Origin: Hyperoodon ampullatus
Taxonomy: Eukaryota > Chordata > Mammalia > Artiodactyla > Ziphiidae
Assembly (NCBI GenBank): GCA_949752795.1
Contig: OX457056.1
Span: 202,741,654-202,805,653 of the forward strand
DNA length: 64,000 nucleotides
Direction of reading: 5' to 3'
This document shows positions 22,573-49,334 of this stretch, in pieces; position 1 is the stretch's first letter, and every line of letters starts with the position of its first letter. The position numbers and the translations under genes were made by a program. Under the pieces are notes generated by a model. The model was not told the origin of the DNA. It ran no database searches and worked only from the letters and a program-made list of their open reading frames with translations.

Positions 22573-25500
22573 GTAGGTCAGAGCTGGGGCAGCTAGCCAG
22601 GGTGGGAGCCAGGAGCTTGGGGCAAGCCGGGTTGCCCACCGAGATTCAGCAAGAAAAGCTGGAGCTGGAGGCCTTGATGACTCCTCAGTGAGGATTATGC
22701 CAGGTCTCCTGGCCTCTGTCTTATGAGCCAGGCACTGTTCTATGTATGCACATTTATAATATATTCACATATATTTATCAGCTGGGCCCTGGATGGGTGG
22801 GAGTTTGATGGGACAGTCGCTATGGGTTATAACAGAGGGACTAACCTGAGCAAAGGTTTGCAGGAAGGAAAGCTGGGGTCATCTTTGAGAGGTGGTGAGC
22901 AGGCTGGGATGGAGAAAGCTCTGGAGAGGAGGCTGCCTGGAGCCCACCTGCCTGTTTCCCCTCTGCCCACAGACGGTGTTTCTCCTCTGGAACAGCCTCA
23001 ATGACCCCCTCTTCGGCTGGCTGAGTGACCGTCAGTTCCTCAGCTCCCAGCCCCGGTTTGTTTCCCGAGGATGGTTCTGTCCCACCTACCCCTCCCCAGA
23101 GCTGGAGGACCCCTGCCTGTGTTTGGGGTGGGGAAAGAAAGGGAGACCATTTTCAGCTGTTGTCCAGGCTTCCTCCTTTCCCAAGGTCAGGCAGACTCTG
23201 TCCAGTTTGAAGAAGTGGCCTTGACTGGCTGCTGCCTTGCTCACCTCAGGGAGAAATTTACCCCCGCTTGGCTTATCAGGCCCTCAGGACGGGGCTCCAT
23301 GCAGCAAACACTCTCTGCTGCTTCTGGCAGATTTCTTTAGCCCATCCCTGCTTGGGCCCATCACTGCCCCCAAGCTTGAGAAATGGGTATCCCACCACCC
23401 TTTGGCTGTCAGCCCTGGCAGGCTGGTAAGAGAGCAGAGGGGAGAGTGTACCCACTGGTGAGTTGTGCTTCCTAAATCAGGGGTTGAACTCAGGGCTCAG
23501 TGGGACCACCCTGGTGTGAGTCCCATGCTTTGGGCCTCTGTTGTTCCCTCCTCTGGGCCCCGGGCAGGGGGAACTGGGGCCTGCCAAGGCTGCAGGGGCA
23601 TCTCCCAACGGCGCCCCTCTCCCTGGCAGGTCAGGCGCCAGGCTCTCCTCAAGGGCCGTGGTGCTGGCACGGGTGCGGGCACTGGGCTGGCATGGGCCGC
23701 TGCTGGCGCTGTCGTTCCTGGCGTTCTGGGTGCCCTGGGCCCCAGCTGGCCTGCAGTTCTTGCTGTGCCTGTGCCTCTACGATGGCTTCCTGACGCTCGT
23801 GGACCTGCACCATCATGCCTTGCTGGCCGACCTGGCCCTCTCAGCCCACGACCGCACCCACCTCAACTTCTACTGCTCCCTCTTCAGTGCGGCTGGCTCC
23901 CTGTCTGTCTTTGCCTCCTACGCCTTCTGGAACAAAGAAGACTTCTCTTCCTTCCGCGCCTTCTGCCTGGCACTGGCCGCTGGCTCTGGGCTGGGCTTTG
24001 TGGGTGCCACACGGCTGCTGAGGTGGCGGGTGGAGGCGGCCAGCAGGGAACCGGGGTGCCCAACCCTGGCTGTGGATGGCGGGTGAGTGGCCAGCTCTGG
24101 CTCTCCAGGGTCCCGCCAGCACTCTGCTGGGTGTGACTGCCGTGCTGGGGACCCTGGCTGGTGGATGGCTGCCGGGTGGGGGATGGCTCTGGCCCAGCCT
24201 AGGCCGTTCTTGACTCCCCTCTGCCCCGCAGCCTGTGTGAAGAAGAAGAGCTGCTTCTGGGCGGCGAGGAGGCGGGCAGCGTCACCTTGGGCCAGTACCT
24301 CTGGCAGCTGGCCCGCCACCGGAACTTCCTGTGGTTCGTGGGCATGGACCTGGTGCAGGTACGGGAGCAGTGCCTCCACCCAGGATGGCTACGAATGCCT
24401 CACTCAAGGGAACAGGCTCCTCAGAAGCTGGGAAATCAGTTCTGGCCTCTCCTGAGAATGGCTGGGCCATTCAATGGCAGGAACACAGGTTGGGCTGTTA
24501 GATACCTGGATTCTAGCAGCATCTGAGCTCCTGGCTCTCTGCGTCATCTTAGGCTTGTCTCAGTCTCTCGGGGCAGCCATGTCCTCACCTGCAAAGCGAG
24601 GATATGAAAAAGAGGTGCCCCTTTGGGGACTTTTAAAACTCCACATGCCATACCTAAAACATATGTAGTATGTAAGCCAACCAAATTTAGAAATAGATTG
24701 TTTCTGTGTCATTAAGCTTGTTTTAGCATTGATGGGTTTTACAAGAGAAAAAGCTTTTAATTGTTCTAATGACAATTTTGTCATTCCTTCTAACTTTTAG
24801 CAAAATTGGATGAGCACAGGAAGTTGGTTTCAGGTTTTGTTCTGGCATGTTCCACACCGAGGGACATGGGGTGGAGGCCGCCCTTGCTCCTGCTGCTCCA
24901 CCCGCTGGCTTCTGCCCTCTTCCTGGCCTCCTCACTGTCCCTGTTGGTTGCAGGTCTTTCACTGCCACTTCAACAGCAACTTCTTCCCCCTCTTCCTGGA
25001 GCATCTGCTGTCAGACCACATCTCCCTCTCCACAGGCTCCTTCCTGTTGGGTGAGTGGGTGCCTCGGGCAGGCCGGAAGGACAAAGGCTTGCACCCCAGA
25101 GCCCCTAGCCCGGCTGTAGGCACAGCCGCCTCCCCAGCTGGGGCCCAGGTGGCAGAGGGCAGAATCCGTGCTGGGGTTGCACCTCCAGCCCCCGGCTCTG
25201 TTTTCCAGAGGGAGGAAGGGAGCCTCTGTGGGTTTGAGGGGGTAGGGCTGCCCTCATGGTGGTCCTCTGGGTGGCGGTGACACCCAGAGGTGAAGTGGCA
25301 CAGTGGCTGGTTCACAGGGAGGACTACTGTCCTGACAGGCCTGGGTGTGTGTCGTGACCGTGCTTATTCACTGTGTGGCCTTGGGTGTGTTTTATTTCAT
25401 CTCTTTGGGCCTCCACTTCTCTGTAAAGTAGGAATAATAATAGTACTTACCTTAAAGGGTCGTGAGGACTAAATAAAAGGGTGTGAAGCTCTTAGCACGG

Positions 25501-27727
25501 AGCCTGAACCTCGTTAGTGTTGGATCAGTGCAGACTCTGATTCCGATGGCTAACCGTGGGCAGTTGTGGAGGTTGTGGCAGTGCCCCCTGACGAGGCCGC
25601 ACCCCCTTCCCCAGGCATCTCCTATGTCGCTCCGCATCTCAACAATCTCTACTTCCTGCCCCTGTGCCGGCGCTGGGGCGTCTACGCTGTGGTGCGTGGG
25701 CTCTTCCTGCTCAAGCTGGGCCTGAGCCTGCTCATGCTGTGCGCCGGCCCCGACCGCCCTGGCCTGCTCTGCCTGTTCATTGCCAGGTATGCCCTGCCCT
25801 CCTTCATCCCCACACCTCTGTCCCACCCCTTCATTTTTGTCTGCTCTCTCTCCGCCGGCAGCAACCGTGTCTTCACTGAGGGCACCTGTAAGCTGTTGAC
25901 CTTGGTGGTCACTGACCTGGTGGACGAGGACCTGGTGCTGAACCACCGCAAGCAGGCGGCCTCAGCGCTTCTCTTTGGCATGGTGGCCTTGGTGACCAAG
26001 CCAGGCCAGACCTTCGCCCCACTGCTGGGCACCTGGCTGCTGTGCTTCTACACAGGTGAGAGCCCAGGGGCTGGCACGGGGCTCTGGAGGCTCCAGGCAG
26101 CACAGCTTACCTGGTGTACCAGCTGATCAGCCTGGGATCTGGGTCCATTGAGGGAGAGAATGGCAACCAGCCAACAGAGGCTGGGTCTGGGCCGCCCCCG
26201 GCTGCCACTCCTCCTCTGCCTCTCTGCATGTGGATAGAGGAACTGGGTTACACTCTTTCATTCATTCATTCAACAAATATGTATGGAATACCTTCTCTGC
26301 CAGGTGCTGCTCTAGGTGCCTCTAGGGAGGGAGATAACAAAATAAGACAGACAAGGTCTTTGCCATCGTGGAGCTTATATTCTAGTCGGGGTGGGGGTAG
26401 GGTTGGCAATAAACAGCCAAACAGGTAGTGATAAGTGTGTTGGTAAAACTAGCCAGTGTGACTGAGAAGCTGCTTAGTGTGGTCCGGGAAGGTCTCTCTG
26501 AGGAGGTGACACCCAGGATGTGAACTGAATGGCAAGGATTTGGTCTACAAAGATCTCATCAAATCCCAGATAGAACTGGAAGTGGGCCCAAGTTATCAAG
26601 AGTGGTTTGGCAGACTTCCCTGGTGGTGCAGTGGTTAAGAATCCATCTGCCAATGCAGGGGACACGGGTTCAAGCCCTGGTCCGGGAAGATCCCACATGC
26701 CACGGAGCAACTAAGCCCATGCGCCACAACTACTGAGCCTGCACTCTAGAGCCGCGAGCCACAACTACTGAGCCCACGTGCCACAACTACTAAAGCCAGT
26801 ACGCCGAGAGCCCATGCTCCGCAAAAAGAGAAGCCACCGCAGTGAGAAGCCCGCGCACCGTGTAGCCCTGGCTCGCCGCAACTAGAGAAAGCCCGCACAC
26901 AACGAAGACCCAACGCAGCCAAAAATAAAGAAAGAAATAAATTTATTAAAAAAAAAAAAGAGTGGTTTGGAGATGAGGCTGGAAAAGTGAAGAGGGCTCT
27001 GTAGATCTGGGCAGGGTTTGGATTTTATTCTCAGTGCAGCTATTGGGTGGCTTTTAAGTAGGGGAGTGGCCTCGTCTGATTTACACGCTTTAAAGTTCAC
27101 TCTGACTGCTGCACGGAGGATGGGCTGTAGGGAGGCTGTGGCACAGGCAATGGAGACTTGGAGCAGGTGGGGCCGGGGGCTGAAAAGAAGTGTTTGTTTT
27201 GGGCTGTGTTTTGGAGTTGGGGGAAGTGAAGGATTGGCTGTTGGGGAGTGGTGAAATTAACTGAGGAATCTAGGAAGACTTCGAGGTTATTGGGGGAATG
27301 GCGGTGCCATTCCCCAAGAAGAGAAGAACAGGGGAGAAGCAAGTCTGGGGGAGGAATCAAGAGTTGCCATTTGGACATGTGCCCGTGGCGTGTGAGATGC
27401 GGCACCGTGGACTGTGGAGGAGACCAGGGCTGACCTGTTCTTTCTGCGGACTCTCTCGTCCTAGGTCATGATCTCTTCCAGCAGCCCACACTGACGCCTG
27501 TGGGGAGTGCCCAGCCCTGGCCAGAGCCCCCGGCTCCACCCCCACCACAGGCCCCGACGCTCCGCCAGGGCTGCTTCTACCTGCTGGTGCTGGTGCCCAT
27601 CACCTGTGCTCTGCTGCAGCTGTTCACCTGGTCCCAGTTCACGCTGTATGGGAGACGCCTGCACGCGGTCAAAGCCCAGCGTCAGAACCTGTCACGGGCC
27701 CAAACCCTGGACGTTAAGACGGTGTGA
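22405..27727 (+). CDS. MFSD13A: MFSD13A (TMEM180), MFS-fold membrane protein, 518 aa over eight coding exons
   Basis: Joining 22405-22572, 22973-23055, 23630-24082, 24232-24358, 24954-25050, 25615-25786, 25862-26055 and 27465-27727 gives 1557 nt, an open frame of 518 codons plus stop, with every junction GT-AG. The protein starts [20 protein letters not shown] and matches human TMEM180 (517 aa as I recall) almost throughout. It is a chain of hydrophobic segments typical of the major facilitator superfamily (GPH:cation symporter-like group). Examples are residues 10-37, the long exon 3 block and the penultimate helix '[17 protein letters not shown]'. The transported substrate is not established. 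The gene is convergent with ACTR1A, their coding ends about 3.6 kb apart. No frameshift or stop is present, so the gene looks functional in this species. Confidence 0.95.
22973..23055 (+). CDS. MFSD13A: MFSD13A coding exon 2 (codons 57-84)
   Basis: Starts [16 protein letters not shown] after 'ctctgcccacag' and ends within the Arg codon before donor gtttgt. '[11 protein letters not shown]' corresponds to the conserved MFS loop between helices 2 and 3. Confidence 0.95.
23056..23629 (+). other. MFSD13A intron 2
   Basis: Donor gtttgt is non-optimal but the frame joins correctly. Nothing beyond unique intronic sequence is recognised. Confidence 0.6.
23630..24082 (+). CDS. MFSD13A: MFSD13A coding exon 3 (codons 84-235)
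   Basis: The largest coding exon, 453 nt, entered after 'ccctggcag' and left at donor gtgagt. It encodes several hydrophobic helices and the loop '[20 protein letters not shown]'. Confidence 0.95.
24232..24358 (+). CDS. MFSD13A: MFSD13A coding exon 4 (codons 235-277)
   Basis: Begins [13 protein letters not shown], an acidic cytoplasmic-type loop, and ends FVGMDLVQ before donor gtacgg. Confidence 0.95.
24359..24953 (+). other. MFSD13A intron 4
   Basis: Unique sequence with a MIR-like trace near 24480-24610 and an AT-rich middle part. No additional exon is seen. Confidence 0.5.
24954..25050 (+). CDS. MFSD13A: MFSD13A coding exon 5 (codons 278-310)
   Basis: [19 protein letters not shown] and following residues, entered after 'gttggttgcag', left at gtgagt. 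Confidence 0.95.
25051..25614 (+). other. MFSD13A intron 5
   Basis: GC-rich at its 5' end. It contains a MIR at about 25345-25500 ('tcactgtgtggccttgggtg', 'aataataatagtacttacct'). Confidence 0.55.
25615..25786 (+). CDS. MFSD13A: MFSD13A coding exon 6 (codons 310-367)
   Basis: Encodes [20 protein letters not shown] and the following hydrophobic helices. Donor gtatgc. Confidence 0.95.
25862..26055 (+). CDS. MFSD13A: MFSD13A coding exon 7 (codons 367-432)
   Basis: Contains [20 protein letters not shown] and '[17 protein letters not shown]', the most strongly conserved segment of the protein as I recall it. The intron before it is only 75 bp. Confidence 0.95.
26056..27464 (+). other. MFSD13A intron 7 with an L2-like repeat and a SINE
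   Basis: An ancient repeat runs about 26255-26540 ('cattcattcattcaacaaat', 'ggtctctctgaggaggtgac'). A full CHR-type SINE lies at 26611-26958. The rest is unique and ends in the acceptor 'ctctctcgtcctag'. Confidence 0.6.
26611..26958 (+). repeat. Full-length CHR-type SINE in MFSD13A intron 7
   Basis: Perfect 12-bp target-site duplication 'agagtggtttgg' at 26599-26610 and 26959-26970. Complete body and (AAAT)n/A tail. Confidence 0.92.
27465..27727 (+). CDS. MFSD13A: MFSD13A coding exon 8 (codons 432-518 and stop)
   Basis: Starts [14 protein letters not shown], passes a Pro-rich linker ([14 protein letters not shown]), the last membrane helix, and ends QTLDVKTV before TGA. Confidence 0.95.
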
Positions 27728-28520
27728 GGGGAGCGGCAAGGCCACCCTGCTGAGGACACTACCTGCAGCCCTGGGCGGCCAGCCTCTTTCACCTTCCTGG
27801 GGTGCAGCCTGGAGGACAGATGGCGGAGTGGGAGCTCCTGGGGCTGAGCAGGGAGCGTCACTGAGGTCTAAGTTCCTGCTTGGCTGTCGGGCCCAGCTTG
27901 GGCAAGCGTTGGGGCGTTTGTGCTCAGGGACCCACTTCCTCCTATGCGGCAGGAGGCAGAAGAGGATCACGAAGGGAGGGGGGGCCCGCCCTGTGGTCAC
28001 GTGGGGTTGCTGTGGGCACAGAGGCCTATCCCCCTACCTGGCTGGGGCCGGCGCCCTATGTGGGCTCGGAAACCACTTTGGCCCAGTCAGAGGAAGCTGA
28101 CTGAGTCCCACCTGCCCCTTGCGGTGGCTTCTCTCAGAACTCTCTGCCTCAGCTTTGCGTGGAGTAGCACGCCCTAGCTGCTGCAGGGCGCCCGCGCCCC
28201 CAGCTGGCCTCTCAGCGATGTTTATTTCATCACAGACTGATCGAAGTCGGTCATTTCTATTCCCACTCCTGAGGTCTGTGCTGTGTGTGGGAGTGGTGGT
28301 TGGGGAACAGGATTCCTTACTTAATAAGAGCAGCCTGAGAGCATTTTCAGAGATGAGTGGGGGGCCACCCACATCAGAGTCACTGGGGTAGCAGGGAGAG
28401 CCTGCAGGCCCATGGCCGCATGGGCCCTTGGGAGCAAAACAGCTTTCAGGCCTGCGGTCGTAGCCCCAGAGCGTTTCCCATGTACCACTGCTGGACGTGG
28501 TGGGCAAGGAGGAGTGACCA
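27728..28520 (+). other. MFSD13A: MFSD13A 3' UTR and flank
   Basis: GC-rich sequence following the stop codon, likely the 3' UTR. I see no canonical AATAAA or ATTAAA on the plus strand in this interval, so the end of the transcript is not placed. Frames of 74-197 codons across it are not supported as genes. Confidence 0.45.
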
Positions 28521-28527
28521 CTTCTAG

Positions 28528-28695
28528 GCTAGAGGTCCTTAACCTTGGAGTCGCTGGGGAGCTTGCAAAGATGCTGGTGTCTGAGTTGTTCCCCAAGATT
28601 CTGATTTCGTGGGTTTGGGTACTGCCTGGCACTGGGGTTTTGGAAAGCTCTGTGGTGACTTTACTGTGCAGCTGGGACTGAGAACCTCTGCTTGA
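28528..28695 (+). repeat. MER5A-like hAT element
   Basis: The order 'tagaggtccttaaccttgga', 'ttccccaagattctgatttc' and 'ctgggactgagaacctctgc' fits a non-autonomous hAT element of MER5 type. Confidence 0.55.
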
Positions 28696-28699
28696 GGTC

Positions 28700-29105
28700 A
28701 GCGTTTCTCGGCCTTGGCACTACAGTTGGGGCTGGGCTGTTCTTTGTTGTGGATGTTTAGCAGCATCCCTGGCCTCTGCCTACTAGATGTCAGTAGCATC
28801 TCCCTCCAGTTGTGACGACCAGACATCTCCAGGCATTGCCAAGTGTGTCCTAAGGGGCAAAACTGACTTTTTTTTTTTTTTGCGGTATGCGGGCCTCTCA
28901 CTGTTGTGGCCTCTCCTGTTGCGGATCACAGGCTCCTGACGGGCAGGCTCAGTGGCCATGGCTCACGGGCCCAGCCACTCCGCGGCATGTGGGATCTTCC
29001 CGGACTGGGGCATGAACCCGTGTCCCCTGCATCGGCAGGTGGACTCTCAACCACTGCGCCACCAAGGAAGCCCCGAAACTGACTTTGATTGGGAACCACT
29101 GCTCT
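28700..29105 (+). repeat. MER20-like element split by a SINE
   Basis: The left part reads 'ttctttgttgtggatgttta' and 'gcatccctggcctctgccta'. The right part, 'gattgggaaccactgctcta', resumes after the SINE. Confidence 0.6.
28871..29075 (-). repeat. Young SINE inside the MER20-like element
   Basis: T-tract followed by 'tgcggtatgcgggcctctca' and a complete body in minus orientation. The target-site duplication is 'aaactgacttt' (28860-28870 and 29076-29086). Confidence 0.9.
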
Positions 29106-29584
29106 AGGCCAATGGTTATTTGAGGGTGTGCACAGCGGTTAAGAATGGATTAACATTTGTAAAGTGCCTGGAAAACCGCTCCCCTCCCACCAAGTATACA
29201 GGTTTAAAATGGAGAACTGATTAATCAGAATATCTGCGCGTGGGCCCTGGGAACAGTATTTTAATAAGCTTCTGACTTCAGAGATGTGAAGAGCTGGCCC
29301 CCTCATTTGGGGTGGAGTCTCATCCATGGGCTTGGGCATGTGCACAGGCCTGGGACCCTCATTCCTGACCTGGTCTTTGGGCTTCGTTGTGAACACCAGC
29401 TTCACTGCGTCCACCTGACAGGCTGGGGCTTAGGCTGGGGCTTGGGCTAGGGTCAGGCCAAGTCTGGCTGGTGCAACAGTGCCCTCTAGAGGACAGACTA
29501 GGCCCAGTCACAGCCTCAGATTCCGGGCCCACAGCTCCTCCCTCCTCCCACCCTGCACTGGCTACAGACAGAGGCCCAGCTGAT

Positions 29585-31295
29585 GTGTCTATTGGAACGA
29601 GTTTATTTAAGTACACTGGGCCCCACCAGGCAACATGGTTTGTGCGAGGCTGTGCGAGGGACAGGCTTGGGCCAAGGGCGGGGGAGGTGAGCTGGTTAAG
29701 CACACTGCAGTCTGTGGGTCGCCACATCGCTTTCACACACACCTGCTGCTGCGGCCCACACCTGGCAGGGCCTTTGGTCGTTGGACGGCATGGGGGAGAA
29801 TACTGCCTGGAATCTGGGATCAGGGCAGGTCTTGGTGTCACAGGTGAGGGTGCCGGTGAATATCTGCTAGCCCCAGCTTTGCACCATCTGGCCTGAAGAG
29901 CCTTGGGACCACTGCCAGGCCAGCCCAGTCCAGGGTAGGCACCTGGCCCCACTGGACCAGAGGAGGTGAGCCTGAGCCCATCAGCTCCTGGCACTCTGGT
30001 CTGGCCCCTCCCTAACCAAACAAGTGCAAAGACAAGAATGGCACAAATCAGCCCAGAGGGGGCCATCTCGCCTCTACAACCTAGTCCCCCCTGGGTCAGC
30101 TAGCGTGGGAAAAAGCAACTTAATTGCAGCTCTTTCTCCAGTCCTAAGGAGGCTGGATCCCCAAAACCCCTCCTTTGCTAGCAGCCTCTGCCAAAGGGTG
30201 ATTCTACCTCCTGTTTCAGAAAATCCAACCAGCAACCAGCCTGTTGATTCCAGGGTGGTGAGCAAGTGGAAGAGGGAGAAAGAGGCTGGAGTGACTTTGA
30301 GTGTAGCCTCTGATCCCAAATGGTCCTGAGGCCTATGGATACTGTCAGTTCACCGTTAGCAGGGAGTGGCGGGGCCCTGGAAGCTATGCTAAGCTTAGGT
30401 GCTGTAAACGTTAGTGTGAACAGGGTGACTGGCGGGCAGGAGGCAGTGAGCTCCCTCACTCCAGTCCCTGTACTGTACAAACACTTCAATAAATAAAACT
30501 GAAGATGGCTTTGCCCATGGATGGATGGAAAGCAAGGGCCTGGGGCCGACAGGCTCCTGAAACTCTCCCGAGGTCCCTGGATGGGGGTTGGGGGTTAGAG
30601 CGTTAACTCTGCCACCCGTCAGAAGTAGCACTACTCCTGCCCTCCTCAAATGCCCCAGTGTGGTCCTGGTCTCCAGGTGAAGCTGAGGGCATCCTGCCCC
30701 CTCCTGATACCGAAGTCTCAGTAACCGCTCCTGGAGTGCTTTTCCAGCTTTCTAAACCCAAACTGCAACAAAACCAGACAGAACTCAACCCTGGCCCTCA
30801 GTCTGTAATCAAGAGGCATTCAGAGCAGAATGATGAGCGAGGGGAGGCGGCAGCTGCCTTGGGCCGCAGGGCACCCTGGGTGGGGTAGGGGTGGGGCTGG
30901 CCCAGCCTAGGATGGGCAGCAGCAAGGTCTCCCGGGGGTTGGGTTTACCTCCCTCCCTGTCTCCCTATGGTAGTAAACATAGTCCCACACAGCCAGCCAA
31001 AGACCCCGCTGACGGAGCAGGCCCTCTGCTAGCACTCTTCCCTGTCAGGGGCCAGTTAGTGGTCAACCCCAGGTCTCAGGCCGTCACCATCGTGGGTAGT
31101 TCATCGTCCTTTCTGGGCCCCGGGATCCCTGGGATCCCCGGGCCACACGGCACTCGCATATGCGCACACACTCGTACCCACACACCCACACACACACTCA
31201 TACACACAGGCAACTCCTCGCAAACACTCCGACTCAAGAAAGCGAGTTTTAAAGTGGAGTTAACTTCAGAGAGAGGTGAAGATGATGTCCCAATA
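29585..31295 (-). other. ACTR1A: ACTR1A 3' UTR
   Basis: Moderately GC-rich sequence without SINEs. It contains a strong palindrome at 31116-31144 and a CA-rich tract at about 31160-31210. Open frames on both strands in this interval are not supported as coding. Confidence 0.6.
29602..29607 (-). terminator. ACTR1A: Polyadenylation signal AATAAA for ACTR1A
   Basis: 'tttatt' on the plus strand reads AATAAA on the minus strand. It lies about 1.69 kb beyond the ACTR1A stop, which gives a 3' UTR length like that of the human gene as I recall it. Cleavage would be near 29585. Confidence 0.6.
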
Positions 31296-47721
<16,426 letters not shown>

Positions 47722-47850
47722 GGCAGAGGAATCTCTCCTTCTGAGGAAGGAACTGCCAGCCTGGTCCGCCGCTAACGCCACTGACACACATGCGCAGTCT
47801 AGCCGCCGGTACGGGGCGGCCAGGGAGCGGCCCGACCTCGCTTCCGAAGA

Positions 47851-47874
47851 ACTACAACAGCCAGCATGCCTTGC
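47851..47874 (+). promoter_or_regulatory. ZNF143/THAP11-type motif, copy 1
   Basis: 'actacaacagccagcatgcc' followed by ttgc matches the bipartite ACTACAA...CCCAGnATGC...GC consensus of ZNF143/THAP11 (SBS2) sites closely. It lies about 30-60 bp upstream of the likely ACTR1A start. Confidence 0.75.
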
Positions 47875-47944
47875 ACCTGAGTTAGAAAGCCAGGCGGCTT
47901 CGGAGGCCCTCCTAGTTTAAGGGACGGGGCGTCGCGTTTCCGAC

Positions 47945-47968
47945 GCACAGTACCCTGGGCTTTGTAGT
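47945..47968 (-). promoter_or_regulatory. ZNF143/THAP11-type motif, copy 2
   Basis: On the minus strand: 'actacaaagcccagggtact' then gtgc. The ACTACAA and CCCAG halves are intact; the ATGC half is altered. Confidence 0.6.
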
Positions 47969-48006
47969 CTCCGTAGATAAGTAGAAGGGGACGCCGATTG
48001 ATGGTT

Positions 48007-48030
48007 GCATTGCATGCCCGGATATGTAGT
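48007..48030 (-). promoter_or_regulatory. ZNF143/THAP11-type motif, copy 3
   Basis: On the minus strand: 'actacatatccgggcatgca' then atgc. The ACTACA and GCATGC halves are intact; the middle is diverged. Confidence 0.5.
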
Positions 48031-48046
48031 CCCTTTGAAGCGATTC

Positions 48047-48070
48047 GCAGTGCATGCTGAAATATGCAGT
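48047..48070 (-). promoter_or_regulatory. ZNF143/THAP11-type motif, copy 4
   Basis: On the minus strand: 'actgcatatttcagcatgca' then ctgc. Keeps CAGCATGC; the left half has one change in ACTACA. Spacing to copy 3 is 16 bp. Confidence 0.45.
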
Positions 48071-48916
48071 CCTGAGTACTTGTCTGTGGTTCGGTTTGGA
48101 TTGATCAGTAACTCGTGGATGTTTGGATTTTACAGATGAGTCCTTCCACTCCCTACCCTGGACAATTTGAGGTTGCCATGTTCTCATATGGGTCTATAAG
48201 ACATTAATAAACATCTATTACAAAATAAACGGTTTCTAAACATCTATTACCATCACACTCTAATGACAGGAAATTTTAATACACACGGGGAGGAACCTAT
48301 TCCCAGAACAAAGGAAAATAATTTATATTGCATAAAATTTGCTTTTTTTGAAAAAAATACATTTTGGTTGATTTTCTCATTTTTTCCTGGATAGGTGTAA
48401 ACTTGGCAACATGCTAACATTGGTCTGAAGACTCGCAATTGGAACTACTGGTATAGATGATCTTTTGGTCATTAAAACATCGTTCATCTAATAGCTTCAG
48501 TAACAGTATATCTTTAATTTTCATGGGGATTTAGAATTGACATTGATGGATGAGAAAATGGAAGTGAAGAGAGATTATGTGTCACTGTTTTCTAATGAGC
48601 CCAGTGCATTTTTCTCTAAATTATTTCCTCCATCCCTTCAAGTTGCAGGGAACCTTTAGTTAATAGCAGCAGTAGTCAGGACTCTCTTCTATCCCTTTCT
48701 CTTGGAATTTCTTCAAGATCATTGAGTGGAAGACATACTGTATGAAAAGTTATTGTAGGCAGGAAAATAATTCCCAACCCGGTGCCTTAGGAATTAAAAC
48801 ATTTCCCAGTTACAGAGAGTCAAAGGTAATGGAGAGGGGCAGGTTCACAGTAGATAATGAATATTGGTGTTCCTCAAGGCAACCTGCATACCTCTGCTTA
48901 AAACAGAACAAAAAAG

Positions 48917-49132
48917 AGATTATTTACTTTTGGCTGTGTTGGGTCTTTGTTGCGGTTGCGGCGAGTGGGGACTTCTCTAGCGCAGCTGGGGCTCTAGGCG
49001 AACAAGCTTCAGTAGTTGTGACGCACAGGATTAACTGCTCCACAGAATGTGGGATTTTCCCAGCCCAGGGCTCGAACCTGTGTCCCTGCATTAGTAGGCG
49101 GATGTTTAACCACTGCGCCACCTGGGAAGTCG
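48917..49132 (-). repeat. Degraded, internally deleted CHR-type SINE
   Basis: 'ttttggctgtgttgggtctt' to 'ccacctgggaagtc', shorter than its relatives. It is the only SINE between the two promoters. Confidence 0.8.
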
Positions 49133-49334
49133 CTGTCAGATACTTGTTTAAATCCTTCTGAGCAGCGTGTCACCATAACAGTGACAAACCCTTTGTCGGC
49201 GCACTTCCCAGTGCTTTCATGGGACCCTAGCACCTCAGAAGGATGCCCCAATATCTCTATTTAAACCTGGGTTCCTCCTAACACTAGGGGGAGGCCAAGA
49301 GCCTTGGGACACCCCCCGCAACCCTGGGAGAGGA

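Larger units (their letters stand above)
47961..49330. other. ACTR1A-SUFU intergenic interval
   Basis: The two genes are head to head with start codons 1.92 kb apart. Beyond the motif cluster at 47.85-48.07 kb, the interval is AT-rich unique DNA with one degraded SINE (48917-49132). 'aaacatctattac' is repeated near 48207 and 48237. Confidence 0.55.

Noticed and set aside
27507..28507. Frames of 197 codons (plus) and 157 codons (minus) around the end of MFSD13A
   Set aside because: The first overlaps the last coding exon in another frame; the second lies in 3' UTR-like GC-rich sequence. No family or splice support.
29359..30066. A 235-codon minus-strand frame downstream of the ACTR1A coding region
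   Set aside because: It lies in the 3' UTR of ACTR1A near the polyadenylation signal, is rich in Gly/Pro/Ser from base composition, and has no recognisable domain.
30488..30497. Plus-strand AATAAATAAA as a polyadenylation signal for MFSD13A
   Set aside because: It would require a 2.7-kb 3' UTR running through MER5, MER20 and SINE sequence and overlapping most of the ACTR1A 3' UTR. The human genes as I recall do not overlap. Not excluded, but not called.
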